Shown: positions 16,279-25,580 of the stretch, piece after piece
How positions within the stretch are numbered: position 1 is the stretch's first letter
Layout: every line of letters begins with the position of its first letter
Source: Haloarchaeobius amylolyticus
Lineage (GTDB): Archaea; Halobacteriota; Halobacteria; Halobacteriales; Natrialbaceae
Assembly: GCF_026616195.1 (NCBI RefSeq)
Contig: NZ_JANHDH010000002.1
Coordinates: forward strand, 310,001-374,000
Length of the DNA: 64,000 bases
Direction: 5' to 3'
Program-made: the position numbers and the translations under genes
Notes under the pieces: model-generated
The model's database searches: none
What the model saw: only the letters and a program-made list of their open reading frames with translations
What the model was told of the DNA's origin: nothing

Positions 16279-17985
16279 TCAGTCCACGGTGTAGGCGTCG
16301 TACTGCCCGACCGCGTACTGGAAGGAGGCCAGCGGCGCGACCGCCCCGGCCAGCACCAGCGCGTACCCGACCGGCTGGGCCGTCCCGGCCGCCAGCGAGA
16401 GCTCCCACGGGGTCGCGACCGCGACGACCAGCCCGAGGATGCCGACGGTGGCCTCCCGGGCGACCGGGACGAACGCGAGTGCGGCACCGTACGCGACGGC
16501 CCCGAGCGCCAGCGAGAACACCAGCATCGCGGTCTTGCTCGGGACGACCGCCTTCCGGTTCCCGGCGACCTTCACGCTCCCGAACCGGGGGAACGAGACG
16601 CCGATGCCCGCGGCGAGCACGGGCGCGAGGACGACGCCGAGCAGGCCCGTCCCGACCGCCGCGGCCGCCAGGTCCGGCGAGAGCGGACTGGCCGCCGCGC
16701 TCGCACCGACGACCACCAGCGCGACGGGCAGGCCGGGGAGCACCCCGGCGAGGACGTGCCCCGTGACGAACTGCCGGCCGGTGAGGGGCGAACTCAGCGT
16801 CGCGGGCAGCACCGGGCCGTCGTCGCCGAGGGGGTTCAGCGTGAACGCCATCGCGGCGCCCCAGGCGACGTACAGCGCCAGCAGGAAGGGCATGTGCGCC
16901 GGGACCTCGCCGGTCTCGACGATGGTCGCGAACTGCTGGAGGAACGCGAACAGGGGGTAGCCGAGGTAGAGCAGTTTGATGGGCGCGCGCCGGGTCCGGA
17001 GCCACGCGACCCGGACCACCTGCCGGGTCGGCCGGGCCAGTGGCCGCAGCAGTGGGTCGGTGACCCGCGACAGGACGCTGTCGCCGGTCAGCGCGTCGGG
17101 GCCGACCGCGGCCGATTCCGCCTCGTCCGTCTCGGCGTCGTGGGCCGGGTCGGAGAACCAGTGGTACGAGGCGACCCGCACCGTGGCGACCTGCAGCACC
17201 GGCAGGAGCGCGAGGGTCGCGGTCACCGCCGCGCCCGCCCGGAGGAGCGACGGCGAGACGGCCGGTGCGCCGAGCAACAGCAGGTCGCCGTACCACGACA
17301 GGGGCGACGCCTGCACCGGGTCGAACAGCAGCGACACCGCCTCGCCGAAGGTGCCGGTGAAGATGAGGCCGAAGTAGGCCACGAACGCCACGGCGACGAG
17401 GACGCCCCGGTTGCGCGCCAGTGGCGGGTAGCGCGTGACGAGGTGGTGCGCGACCAGCCCGACGAGGTAGCCGAGCCAGATGCCCGGCAGGCCGACGCCG
17501 ACGACGACCGCCGGCAGGGCGAGCACGACGCCGGGTGCCCCCGCGCCGTAGCTGAAGCCGACCACGACGACGAGGACCGGCGCGAGCAGCCACGAGAGGT
17601 AGAGGACGAACTCGCTGCAGACCACGGCCGGCACCACGTCGCGGACGCGGCTCGCGAGCAACAGCCCGGCCGGCTCGTCGACGGTCGCGCGCTTCCCGAC
17701 GGTCCGGATGGCGCTCATCAGGACCAGCCCGAGGAAGGCGAGGCCGACGGCGCCCCGGACCAGCCCGACGACCCCGTCGGCGACTGGGATGTCCGGCACG
17801 TCGCCGGCCCGGAACGCCTCGCCGACCTGCACGAGTGCGTACCCGGCGATGCCGGCGATGACGGTGAACATCGCGACCGTGAACGCCACCGCGACCAGTT
17901 GCGTCCGGTTGTCGCCGACGCCGCGGACGGTCCGGCGGACCTCGGTGCGAGCGATGCGGCGCACGTGGTCGAACCGGGGCATCAC
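16279..17985 (-). CDS. Polytopic membrane protein, ABC-2-like exporter permease
   Basis: Predicted 568 residues, mostly hydrophobic, with about twelve or more helices in two halves separated by a polar loop near 265-320. The N-terminus HVRRIARTEVRRTVR, a basic stretch before the first helix, and motifs like LSSPLTGRQFVTGHVL resemble large archaeal ABC-2-type permeases. No ATPase gene is adjacent, so it either uses a distant ATPase or works differently. No sharper assignment can be made. A second multi-helix protein gene follows upstream on the same strand (18154-19338), 168 bp away. Confidence 0.7.
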   Translation of the reverse strand: MMPRFDHVRRIARTEVRRTVRGVGDNRTQLVAVAFTVAMFTVIAGIAGYALVQVGEAFRAGDVPDIPVADGVVGLVRGAVGLAFLGLVLMSAIRTVGKRATVDEPAGLLLASRVRDVVPAVVCSEFVLYLSWLLAPVLVVVVGFSYGAGAPGVVLALPAVVVGVGLPGIWLGYLVGLVAHHLVTRYPPLARNRGVLVAVAFVAYFGLIFTGTFGEAVSLLFDPVQASPLSWYGDLLLLGAPAVSPSLLRAGAAVTATLALLPVLQVATVRVASYHWFSDPAHDAETDEAESAAVGPDALTGDSVLSRVTDPLLRPLARPTRQVVRVAWLRTRRAPIKLLYLGYPLFAFLQQFATIVETGEVPAHMPFLLALYVAWGAAMAFTLNPLGDDGPVLPATLSSPLTGRQFVTGHVLAGVLPGLPVALVVVGASAAASPLSPDLAAAAVGTGLLGVVLAPVLAAGIGVSFPRFGSVKVAGNRKAVVPSKTAMLVFSLALGAVAYGAALAFVPVAREATVGILGLVVAVATPWELSLAAGTAQPVGYALVLAGAVAPLASFQYAVGQYDAYTVD

Positions 17986-18153
17986 GGCGAATCACGCCAC
18001 GGCTGGGCCTGCGGGTGGGAGAGACTGTGCCTCGGGCGGGTCGGGACCCGGGGCGCGGGGCGAGGGCGAAGCACGGGCCGACGGTTCGGGTGGGTCCGAC
18101 AAAAGCGTACAGACTGCCTGGCGGCTGGCCGACGACCGCCGCGGGCACGCGGC

Positions 18154-19338
18154 TCACACCACGTGGGCCGTGACGACGAACAGCAACCACAGCATCGACC
18201 CGACGACGAGCGCCGGTTCGAAGTCGAACTCCTCGCGGGGGCGGGCGCCGGCCGCGATGAGGCCGATAGCCACGGCCAGTCCGACCCGGTGCATCACGAT
18301 CTCGATGGGGAGGACCGAGATGCCGATGACGGCGTAGTCGACGACGACGGCCATGCCGAAGCCGAGCGCGCCGAACAGGAAGCCGTCGGTCGGTTCGAGG
18401 CGGCGCCCGGCCGCGAACGCGACGGCCGGGGTCCCGAACACGAGGACGGGATACAGCGCGGCCACGACGACGTCGGGGTCGAGCGTGAGGTAGTTCTCCG
18501 CCGCGACGCCGCCGGCCCGGACCGCGAGCACGACCGCCGGGATGGCGAGGAACAGGACGACCCGCCAGACGGTGTGGCGGGTCCAGAGCCGGTCGACCGC
18601 CTGTTCGATGGACGGGACGAACGCGGTCGCGCCGAGCAGGGGGAGGAGCGCGAGGTGGACGAGCGTGGTCCAGCCGTCGTGGTCGTAGGTGTCGCCGTTG
18701 TCGTAGTAGACGCGCTGGACCTCGCTGGTCCCGGCCGCGGCCATGAAGTCCTGCTCGATGGTGACGCGGGCCTCCTCGAGGCTGTCGACCGTGTGGGTCA
18801 GGGTGAACCAGTCCCAGTGCTCGTCGTGTGCCTGTACGACGGTCCAGTTCTCCTCGGCCTGCTTGAGGTCGTACACCCGGACGTGGTACTGGCCGCCGAA
18901 GTAGTCGCCGTGGTGCAACTGGCTCGTCTGTGCGGTCCACACCTGCTGGGTGTCGGTCTCGTAGTAGACGTACCGCTTCGCGCCGTAGGCGTCGGACCAG
19001 GTGACGCCCGTGCCGTTGTCGACCTGTCGCTCGGAGCGGTTCTCCTCGGTGAAGGCCGGTTCGCTGTCGTTGAACGCCGTCTCTCCCGTCCTGAGCCGCC
19101 GGGTCACCTCGTCGGCGTCGGCCTGCACGACGAGGTTGATCGAACTCGCGCGCCGCTCGAAGCTCCGCTTCGGGCCCACGTAGGGCCAGATGGCGGTGTC
19201 GCTCTCGCCGAGGGTCACGAGGTGGCGGTCCGGTTCCTCGCGGTCGGGCGTGCTCACCGACGGGGCGGTGAGCGTGGTCCCGACGAGCAGGACCGCGATG
19301 GCGACGGCGAACAGCACGAGTCGGTTCCTTGTCCACAT
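18154..19338 (-). CDS. Membrane protein with extracytoplasmic N-terminal domain
   Basis: Predicted 394 residues. One helix near 7-25 acts as signal anchor. Residues about 26-210 form a soluble region rich in Tyr, Trp and acidic residues. Six or seven hydrophobic helices fill about 215-394. The soluble part contains several Asn-x-Ser/Thr sites, in line with an outside location. No family is recognised. The topology suggests a surface-exposed sensor, binding protein or enzyme fused to a membrane body. It is transcribed in the same direction as, and upstream of, the ABC-2-like permease, so the two might act together. Confidence 0.65.
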   Translation of the reverse strand: MWTRNRLVLFAVAIAVLLVGTTLTAPSVSTPDREEPDRHLVTLGESDTAIWPYVGPKRSFERRASSINLVVQADADEVTRRLRTGETAFNDSEPAFTEENRSERQVDNGTGVTWSDAYGAKRYVYYETDTQQVWTAQTSQLHHGDYFGGQYHVRVYDLKQAEENWTVVQAHDEHWDWFTLTHTVDSLEEARVTIEQDFMAAAGTSEVQRVYYDNGDTYDHDGWTTLVHLALLPLLGATAFVPSIEQAVDRLWTRHTVWRVVLFLAIPAVVLAVRAGGVAAENYLTLDPDVVVAALYPVLVFGTPAVAFAAGRRLEPTDGFLFGALGFGMAVVVDYAVIGISVLPIEIVMHRVGLAVAIGLIAAGARPREEFDFEPALVVGSMLWLLFVVTAHVV

Positions 19339-19467
19339 CGTTCCGGTTCGATTCCGTATGTCGTCCCCGTGGGGTGATAACTGTACGCATCGAGAGCGTC
19401 CCGGCGACGTCCGGTCCAGCGCCGGGGTCAGTGAAATTTATACGTCTCGACGGTGAGAGCGTTCACG

Positions 19468-20454
19468 ATGGACGAGGGTCAGCACACTGACGAGGCGGTC
19501 GTGACGGTCGAGATACCCGCGGGACTCGCCGACCGTATCGACCGACTGTACGCCGACTGCCACGGCTACCACCCCTCGTCGCTCCAGGAGAGCCTGACGA
19601 CCCTCTGTGACCTCGCCTCCGGCCGACTGGACCCCAACGCGGCCGAACGCCCCGGCGAGGTCGTCGATTCGGCCGCTGGCACGACGCCTGCAGAGACTCC
19701 CGACGGGACGGCCGAGCAGGCGGTGACGGAGACGGCCGACGCCACCGGCGCTGCCCCCGACCCGGGCAACCCTGCCGGCGACGCGCCGACCGCGGAGGCG
19801 GGCCCCACAGAGCCGTCGACTGGCGCACACCCAGAACCGGTTCACGCGGCGGGCACAGAGGCAGAGGCCGGTTCCGCAACCGCCGAACTCGCCTCGGACT
19901 TCGAGGGCCCTCACGGGGCGGGCGACCTCGACGACCACATCGACGACGCGTTCCCGGCCCGCTGGAGCGTCTCCCCCGCGGTCCGCCGGCAGGTCCGGGC
20001 CGTCGTCGACCACTTCATCCGCGACCCGGCCGAGAGCGACGGGCCGGCCGAGCGCGAACAGGCCGCCCTCGCGGCCGTCGCGGCACGCGAGGACCGGTCC
20101 GCCGACGCGCTCCACGACGACCTCGTCGCCGCACTGTACGGCAACGCCGGCCTCCCGGACGACCTCGCGGCCGAGTTCTTCAGCGAGGCGCTGGCGAGCG
20201 TGGTCGAGCCCGAGCCAGCCGTCGGCGGGCAGACCGCCGGGGGCGACGCCGGCGAGGACGCCTTCGGCGCGGGGGCACTGCAGACGGGCGACGCCTTCGA
20301 CGTGGACACCCTGCTCGGGGACGTCTCCCAGCCGATGGCCGACTGCGAACGCTGCGGCGAGACGCACCCGGTGAACGACCTGGAGACGGTGCTCGGCTCG
20401 AAGACCGCGACCATCGAGTTGCTCTGTGCGGACTGTGCAGGGCCGTCGGAATAG
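19468..20454 (+). CDS. Protein with RHH-like N-terminus, disordered linker and C-terminal zinc ribbon
   Basis: Predicted 328 residues. The first 55 residues (VVTVEIPAGLADRIDRLYA and following helices) resemble a ribbon-helix-helix or similar small DNA-binding fold. Residues about 58-155 are a low-complexity linker of Ala, Gly, Pro, Thr, Asp and Glu. Residues about 160-240 are helical. The C-terminus holds C293-x2-C296 and C320-x2-C323, a zinc ribbon. The start MDEGQH is preferred over an earlier in-frame GTG because a TATA-like ATTTATA lies about 28 bp upstream, giving a leaderless mRNA. The layout suggests a nucleic-acid-binding or regulatory protein, but no family is recognised. Confidence 0.72.
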   Translation: MDEGQHTDEAVVTVEIPAGLADRIDRLYADCHGYHPSSLQESLTTLCDLASGRLDPNAAERPGEVVDSAAGTTPAETPDGTAEQAVTETADATGAAPDPGNPAGDAPTAEAGPTEPSTGAHPEPVHAAGTEAEAGSATAELASDFEGPHGAGDLDDHIDDAFPARWSVSPAVRRQVRAVVDHFIRDPAESDGPAEREQAALAAVAAREDRSADALHDDLVAALYGNAGLPDDLAAEFFSEALASVVEPEPAVGGQTAGGDAGEDAFGAGALQTGDAFDVDTLLGDVSQPMADCERCGETHPVNDLETVLGSKTATIELLCADCAGPSE

Positions 20455-20490
20455 TCAACGCTTTTCGCCCCCCGGTCACATCCCGCGGAT

Positions 20491-20973
20491 ATGGTCGCCA
20501 TCCTCGACCTCGTGATGCGGACGTTGCACAGCGTGACCGCCGCCCTGTGGGCCGGGAGCGTGCTCTTTCTCACCCTCGGGCTCCTCCCCTCGGCGCTAGA
20601 CGGCGCACTGAACGCGAACCCGATGGAGTCGATCGTCGGCCGGTTCCGCTGGGTCACCCGCGCCTCCTCGGTGGTCCTCTTCGTCACCGGTGGCCACCTC
20701 GCCGGCACCCTCTACACCATCGGCGACAGTGGCGGCGTCTCCCTGTTCGGGAGCGCCCGGGGCCACCTCGTGCTGGCGATGCTCGCGCTCTGGCTGGTCC
20801 TCACCGGCCTCTGCGAGGTCGGCGCGAGCAAGCTCGCCGACGGCTTCTCCGAGAAGAAGGTGCGGGCGCCGGCCGCGGACGCGAAACCGTTCCTCTACGG
20901 CGCCAGCCTCGCCGCGGTCGCGCTGCTGGTCGTCGCGGTCCTCATCGTCTACGGCGGCGGCACGGTCTACTGA
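20491..20973 (+). CDS. CopD-like four-helix membrane protein
   Basis: Predicted 160 residues with four hydrophobic helices. The first helix TLHSVTAALWAGSVLFL and the later TGGHLAGTLY place His and Arg/Trp residues at membrane edges, as in the CopD/DUF2269-like family of copper- or haem-associated membrane proteins. The link to copper is suggestive because the copper module begins about 870 bp downstream, but a methyltransferase gene lies between. No metal-binding Met/Cys cluster is visible. A function in copper uptake is possible but unproven. Confidence 0.65.
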   Translation: MVAILDLVMRTLHSVTAALWAGSVLFLTLGLLPSALDGALNANPMESIVGRFRWVTRASSVVLFVTGGHLAGTLYTIGDSGGVSLFGSARGHLVLAMLALWLVLTGLCEVGASKLADGFSEKKVRAPAADAKPFLYGASLAAVALLVVAVLIVYGGGTVY

Positions 20974-21041
20974 CCCCGGTCCTGCTGTCCTGACCTGTCG
21001 GACGCCAGTGCTTTTTCCGTCGGGGCGTCGAAACCCGGTCC

Positions 21042-21809
21042 ATGAGCCACTGGACCGAGGAACTGTTCGTCGAGCACCCGGAGGTGTTCGCGGTGACGAT
21101 GCGACAGCGCGTCGACGACGCCCCGGAGCAGGTCGAGCAGGTGCTCGGCCTCGCCCGCGACCACGGCGTCGAGCCCGCGACCGCCCTCGACGTGGCCTGC
21201 GGCATCGGCCGGCACGCGGTCGAACTCGCCGGGTCGGGGGTGACGGTCCGGGGCGTCGACATCTCGCCGGCGTACGTCGAGACCGCCCGGGACCGGGCCG
21301 CCGAGGCGGGCGTGGCCGACCGCGCGACCTTCGAGGTGGGCGACATGCGCGACCTCGATGCGGTCGACGGCGAGTACGACCTCGTCACCAACATGTGGAC
21401 CGCCTTCGGCTACTTCGACGAGGCGACGAACGAGGCGGTCGCGGCCGGCCTGCACGGGACGGTCGCCGACGACGGCGTGCTGGTGATGGAGCTGGCGAAC
21501 AAGGAGGCGACGATGGCGAACTTCCGGTCCTCGTTCGCGGCCCGGGACGATGGCGTCCTCAGCGTCGAGGAGGGCGAGTACACCCCGGCGACGGGCCGGA
21601 TGGAGACGACGCTGACGCTGTTCGAGGAGCGCGACGACGGCTACGACCACGTCGGCGAGGTGTCGTGGGACCTGCGGCTGTACGCCCCGGCGGAGCTGCG
21701 CCGGCTGCTCGAACGCGCCGGGTTCTCGGCCGTCCACCTGTACGGGGGGCTCGACGGGAGCGAGCTGGAACGCGAGAGCCACCGGCTGGTGGTCGTCGCA
21801 GAACCCTGA
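21042..21809 (+). CDS. Class I SAM-dependent methyltransferase
   Basis: Predicted 255 residues. The SAM-binding motif I is ALDVACGIGRHAVELA, motif II region VRGVDISPAYVETAR, and motif III-like EVGDMRDLD, in standard order over residues about 45-110. The C-terminal half has the strand-rich end typical of the fold. The substrate cannot be deduced; proteins of this type methylate small molecules or proteins. It sits between the CopD-like gene and the convergent CopZ-like gene and may have no link to copper. Confidence 0.87.
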   Translation: MSHWTEELFVEHPEVFAVTMRQRVDDAPEQVEQVLGLARDHGVEPATALDVACGIGRHAVELAGSGVTVRGVDISPAYVETARDRAAEAGVADRATFEVGDMRDLDAVDGEYDLVTNMWTAFGYFDEATNEAVAAGLHGTVADDGVLVMELANKEATMANFRSSFAARDDGVLSVEEGEYTPATGRMETTLTLFEERDDGYDHVGEVSWDLRLYAPAELRRLLERAGFSAVHLYGGLDGSELERESHRLVVVAEP

Positions 21810-21838
21810 GAAACGGCGGGTCGATTCAGCAGGTCGGT

Positions 21839-22036
21839 TCAGGCCGAGGCGTCGTAGCCGGCGTCCTCGACGGCCGCGACGAGGTCGTCGACGTCGGCGC
21901 TCCCCGTCACGGTCACCGAGTTCGCCTCGTTGTCGGCCGTCGCGTCCTCGACGCCCGCGACGTCCAGCAGGGCGTCCTCGACCGTCTGTTCGCAGTGCCC
22001 ACAGCTCATGCCTTCGACCGTCAGTGTCTGGCTCAT
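21839..22036 (-). CDS. copZ: CopZ-like copper chaperone (HMA domain)
   Basis: Predicted 65 residues, a single heavy-metal-associated domain. The metal site is GMSCGHC (C12-x2-C15) and the closing motif is AVEDAGYDASA. It would bind Cu(I) in the cytosol and hand it to CopA or the regulator. The His between the Cys pair, instead of the Ala of CopA's own domains, is common in chaperones. The gene diverges from the Lrp/TRASH regulator at 22167, so the 130-bp spacer probably contains both promoters. A TATA-like GAATAATC about 25 bp upstream fits a leaderless mRNA. Confidence 0.92.
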   Translation of the reverse strand: MSQTLTVEGMSCGHCEQTVEDALLDVAGVEDATADNEANSVTVTGSADVDDLVAAVEDAGYDASA

Positions 22037-22166
22037 GGTCGAGGATAGGGGGAGGAGGATTATTCGCCTTTCCGTTCGTGGTCGGGGACTCCACCTGCTG
22101 GTTCGCTTTCGACTCCAAAGTAGGATTGGGGTCACACTCTTGACTCTGGGTGTCGTCGACCCCGGT

Positions 22167-22757
22167 ATGCGCGACCTCGACGATACGGACATGGAGATAC
22201 TGCGCGCCCTCGCCGACGACGCCCGCCGGTCGTTCGCCGACATCGGCGAGCAGGTCGGCCTCTCCGGCCCTGCCGTCTCCGACCGGGTGAAGCGACTGCA
22301 GGAGGTCGGCGTCGTCCGCGGGTTCACGGTCGACGTGGACCGGTCGCAACTCCGCGAGGGGACGCCCGTCCTGGTGCGCCTCGAACTCGACGCCGGGATG
22401 GCCGACGCGGTGAAGGCAGACCTGCGCGAGGCCGAGGCGGTCGAACACCTGTTCACGGCGGCCGACGGCGACCTGACGTTCCACGCCCGGGTGCCGGACA
22501 CGGCGGTCCACCGGTGGCTCGCCTCGGTGACCGACACGGCCCTCGTCCGGGACGTCTCGGTCGAACTGCTGTCGAACGTGGACTGGTCGCCGAGCGTCGG
22601 CGGCACCGAGTTCGCGCTCGAGTGCGCCGAGTGCGGCAACACCGTCACCAGCGAGGGTGTCTCCGCCAGGGTCGGCGACTCCGTCTACAACTTCTGCTGT
22701 ACGTCCTGCGAGGGCCGGTTCCGGAACCGGTACGAGCGTCTGGAGGAAGGGGCGTGA
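22167..22757 (+). CDS. Lrp/AsnC-type regulator with C-terminal TRASH metal-binding domain
   Basis: Predicted 196 residues. Residues 1-60 are an AsnC-type HTH (DLDDTDMEILRALADDARRS, then GLSGPAVSDRVKRLQEVGVV). Residues about 65-140 are a RAM-like effector domain. The end is a TRASH domain with C153-x2-C156 and C177/C178-x2-3-C181. A haloarchaeal protein of this architecture in Halobacterium regulates the copper ATPase, so copper sensing is the likely role. The position between the CopZ-like chaperone (divergent) and CopA (downstream, same strand, 121-bp gap) strongly supports it. The start MRDLDD is fixed by the HTH pattern. Confidence 0.92.
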   Translation: MRDLDDTDMEILRALADDARRSFADIGEQVGLSGPAVSDRVKRLQEVGVVRGFTVDVDRSQLREGTPVLVRLELDAGMADAVKADLREAEAVEHLFTAADGDLTFHARVPDTAVHRWLASVTDTALVRDVSVELLSNVDWSPSVGGTEFALECAECGNTVTSEGVSARVGDSVYNFCCTSCEGRFRNRYERLEEGA

Positions 22758-22793
22758 CTGCTCACGGAACGTGTGCGGAACCCGGACTGTAGC

Positions 22794-22829
22794 TTCGAAT
22801 CGAAATTCGAACCGGTCTTCCAGAACCGG
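22794..22829. promoter_or_regulatory. Clustered palindromes upstream of copA
   Basis: Two TTCGAA palindromes occur at 22794-22799 and 22806-22811, 12 bp start to start, followed by CCGGT (22812-22816) and ACCGG (22825-22829) as an inverted repeat. All lie 50-85 bp before the copA ATG and upstream of a weak TATA-like TTGAAAG at about 22849-22855. They are candidate binding sites for the Lrp/TRASH regulator. Confidence 0.5.
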
Positions 22830-22878
22830 CATCGAAAGCACAACCCGATTGAAAGAGTAGCCCCTACGTTCTACCGAG

Positions 22879-25449
22879 ATGCCAGAGCGGACGATACAAC
22901 TCGAGATATCGGGCATGTCCTGTGCCAACTGCTCGAACACGGTGCAGGACGCCCTCACGTCGCTCGACGGGGTGCGCGAGGCGTCGGTCAACTTCGCGAC
23001 CGACGCCGGGAGTGTCACCTACGAGTCGAGCGAGGTGTCGCTGGCCGCGGTCCTCGACGCTATCCGGGACGCGGGCTACGAGCCCGTCACGGAGTCGACG
23101 ACCGTCGGTATCACCGACATGTCGTGTGCGAACTGTGCGGAGACCATCGACGACGCCCTCGAACGGACCCCCGGAATCGTCCGGGCGGACGTGAACTTCG
23201 CGACCGACGAGGCCAGCATCGAGTACGTCCCCGATGTGGTCTCCCGTGCCGACCTCTACCAGGCCATCGAGGATTCGGGCTACACGCCGGTCCGCGACGA
23301 GTCCGGCGAGGGCGAGGACGAGGCGCGCGAGTCGGCCCGCGACGCCGAGATTCGCAAGCAGAAGCGGCTGACGCTCATCGGGGCCGCCTTCTCGCTCCCG
23401 CTGCTGTTCATGCTCGTCGAGCACCTGTTCTTCCCCGGCGTGCTGCCCGCGGCGGTGCCGGGCACCGGCCTGTCCATCGGCTGGGTCGCCTTCGCGCTCG
23501 CGACGCCGGTCCAGTACCTGCTCGGCAAGCCGTTCTACGCCAACTCCTACAAGTCGCTGGTGAAGAACCGGACCGCGAACATGGACGTGCTCATCGCGCT
23601 CGGGTCGTCGACGGCGTACTTCTACAGCCTCGGCGTGCTCGTCTTCGCGATAGAGGGTGCCGGCCTCTACTTCGACACGGCCGCGCTCATCCTCGTGTTC
23701 ATCACGCTCGGGAACTACCTCGAGGCGCGCTCGAAGGGGCAGGCCAGCGAGGCGCTTCGCTCCCTGCTGGAGATGGAGGCCGACACCGCGACCGTCGTCG
23801 AGGATGACGGGACCGAACGCGAGGTCCCCCTCGAGGACGTGCAGGTCGGCGACCGGATGAAGGTCCGGCCCGGCGAGAAGATTCCCACCGACGGCGTCGT
23901 CGTGGAGGGCGACTCGGCCGTGGACGAGTCCATGGTCACCGGTGAGTCCGTCCCCGTGTCGAAGGAGCCCGGCGACGAGGTCGTCGGCTCGACCATCAAC
24001 GAGAACGGCGTGCTCGTCGTCGAGGCGACGAAGGTGGGCGAGGACACGGCCATCCAGCAGATCGTCCAGACGGTCAAGGAGGCCCAGTCCCGCCAGCCCG
24101 AGATCCAGAACCTCGCGGACCGCATCTCGGCGTACTTCGTCCCCGCGGTCATCGTCAACGCGCTGTTCTGGGGGGCGGTGTGGTACCTCGCCCCCGAGGC
24201 CCTCGCCGGGGTCGTGAACGCCCTGCCCCTCTGGGGGGTCATCCTGGGCGGGCCGGCCGCCATCGGCGCCCAGGAGTTCGCCATCATCGTGTTCGCCTCG
24301 GCGGTCCTCATCGCCTGCCCCTGTGCCCTCGGGCTCGCGACCCCCGCGGCCACCATGGTCGGGACGACCATCGGCGCCCAGAACGGCGTCCTGTTCAAGG
24401 GCGGTGACGTGCTGGAGCGCGTTCGGGACGTCGAGACCGTCGTCTTCGACAAGACCGGCACCCTCACCACCGGCGAGATGCGCCTGACCGACGTGGTCGT
24501 CGTGGACCCGCCCCGGGCCGACGGCGCGGGCGCGGCCACCACCGACCCCGAGACGCTGGACGAGGAGTTCGTCCTCCGGATGGCCGCCGCCGCCGAGCAG
24601 AACAGCGAGCACCCGCTCGCCCAGGCCATCGTCGCGGGCGCCGAAGAGCGCGGCATCGACCTCCCCGACTCGACGGACTTCGAGAACGTCCCCGGGAAGG
24701 GCATCGTCGCCACCGTCGAGGGCCGTGCGGTCCGGGTCGGCAAGCGCGAACTGCTCCAGGAGGCCGGCATCGACACCGACCCCGCCGAGGACGCGATGGA
24801 CCGCCTCGAGAGCGAGGGGAAGACCGCGATGCTGGTCGCCGTGGACGACGAACTGGCCGGCGTCGTCGCCGACGCCGACACCATCAAGGACTCCGCGACG
24901 GACGCCGTCGCCGCCCTCCACGACCGCGGCGTCGCGGTCCACATGATCACCGGCGACAACGAGCGCACCGCCCGCGCCGTCGCCGAGCAGGTCGGCATCG
25001 ACCCGGCGAACGTCCGGGCCGGCGTCCTCCCCGAGGACAAGGCCGACGCGGTCGACGCCATCCAGCAGGACGGCACGAAGGCCATGATGGTCGGCGACGG
25101 CGTGAACGACGCGCCCGCCCTCGCCACCGCCTACGTCGGCACCGCCATCGGCTCCGGGACCGACGTGGCCATCGAGGCCGCCGACGTGACCCTGATGCGC
25201 GACGACCCGCTCGACGTGGTGAAGGCCATCCGCATCTCCGACGGCACGCTCCAGAAGATCAAGCAGAACCTCTTCTGGGCGCTCGGCTACAACACCGCGA
25301 TGATCCCGCTGGCCTCGCTCGGCCTGCTCCAGCCCGTGCTGGCGGCCGGCGCGATGGCGCTCTCGTCGGTCTCGGTGCTCACGAACAGCCTGCTGTTCCG
25401 GCGCTACACGCCCGACCACGACTACGAGCTGTTCGGCTGGCTGCGCTGA
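22879..25449 (+). CDS. copA: Copper-exporting P1B-1 ATPase
   Basis: Predicted 856 residues. Two N-terminal HMA domains carry GMSCANC (12-18) and DMSCANC (80-86). Eight transmembrane helices are expected; helix 6 has CPC (480-482) and the helix 7-8 region has GYNTA and MALSS, the pattern of Cu(I)-selective P1B-1 pumps. The phosphorylation site is DKTGT (524-528), the nucleotide-domain motif is SEHPLA, and the hinge is GDGVNDAP (from 739). It exports Cu(I), or delivers it outward, using ATP. It follows the Lrp/TRASH regulator in the same direction with a 121-bp spacer holding its own candidate promoter. The chaperone gene nearby completes the module. Confidence 0.97.
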   Translation: MPERTIQLEISGMSCANCSNTVQDALTSLDGVREASVNFATDAGSVTYESSEVSLAAVLDAIRDAGYEPVTESTTVGITDMSCANCAETIDDALERTPGIVRADVNFATDEASIEYVPDVVSRADLYQAIEDSGYTPVRDESGEGEDEARESARDAEIRKQKRLTLIGAAFSLPLLFMLVEHLFFPGVLPAAVPGTGLSIGWVAFALATPVQYLLGKPFYANSYKSLVKNRTANMDVLIALGSSTAYFYSLGVLVFAIEGAGLYFDTAALILVFITLGNYLEARSKGQASEALRSLLEMEADTATVVEDDGTEREVPLEDVQVGDRMKVRPGEKIPTDGVVVEGDSAVDESMVTGESVPVSKEPGDEVVGSTINENGVLVVEATKVGEDTAIQQIVQTVKEAQSRQPEIQNLADRISAYFVPAVIVNALFWGAVWYLAPEALAGVVNALPLWGVILGGPAAIGAQEFAIIVFASAVLIACPCALGLATPAATMVGTTIGAQNGVLFKGGDVLERVRDVETVVFDKTGTLTTGEMRLTDVVVVDPPRADGAGAATTDPETLDEEFVLRMAAAAEQNSEHPLAQAIVAGAEERGIDLPDSTDFENVPGKGIVATVEGRAVRVGKRELLQEAGIDTDPAEDAMDRLESEGKTAMLVAVDDELAGVVADADTIKDSATDAVAALHDRGVAVHMITGDNERTARAVAEQVGIDPANVRAGVLPEDKADAVDAIQQDGTKAMMVGDGVNDAPALATAYVGTAIGSGTDVAIEAADVTLMRDDPLDVVKAIRISDGTLQKIKQNLFWALGYNTAMIPLASLGLLQPVLAAGAMALSSVSVLTNSLLFRRYTPDHDYELFGWLR

Positions 25450-25580
25450 GGCGCGGGCCGGGACTCGACGCTGTCCGCTCTTCCATTTTCCACTGGGACC
25501 TCCCGACAGGTGCCTGCTCCTCGTGACCGACCACCTCGGTCGGTGCATACGGATTTAGCCCGCGCCGTTCATGTAAGGCT

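Noticed and set aside
16037-19390. A 1117-residue open frame across two membrane protein genes
   Set aside because: The product is Arg/Pro/Gly rich with no domain. The other frame gives two well-formed membrane proteins.
22794-22811. tRNA T-loop-like TTCGAATC sequences
   Set aside because: No acceptor or anticodon arms surround them; they are better read as short palindromes upstream of copA.
22864-25548. An 894-residue open frame opposite copA
   Set aside because: It is the low-stop antisense frame of a GC-rich gene. The sense strand encodes every P-type ATPase motif.
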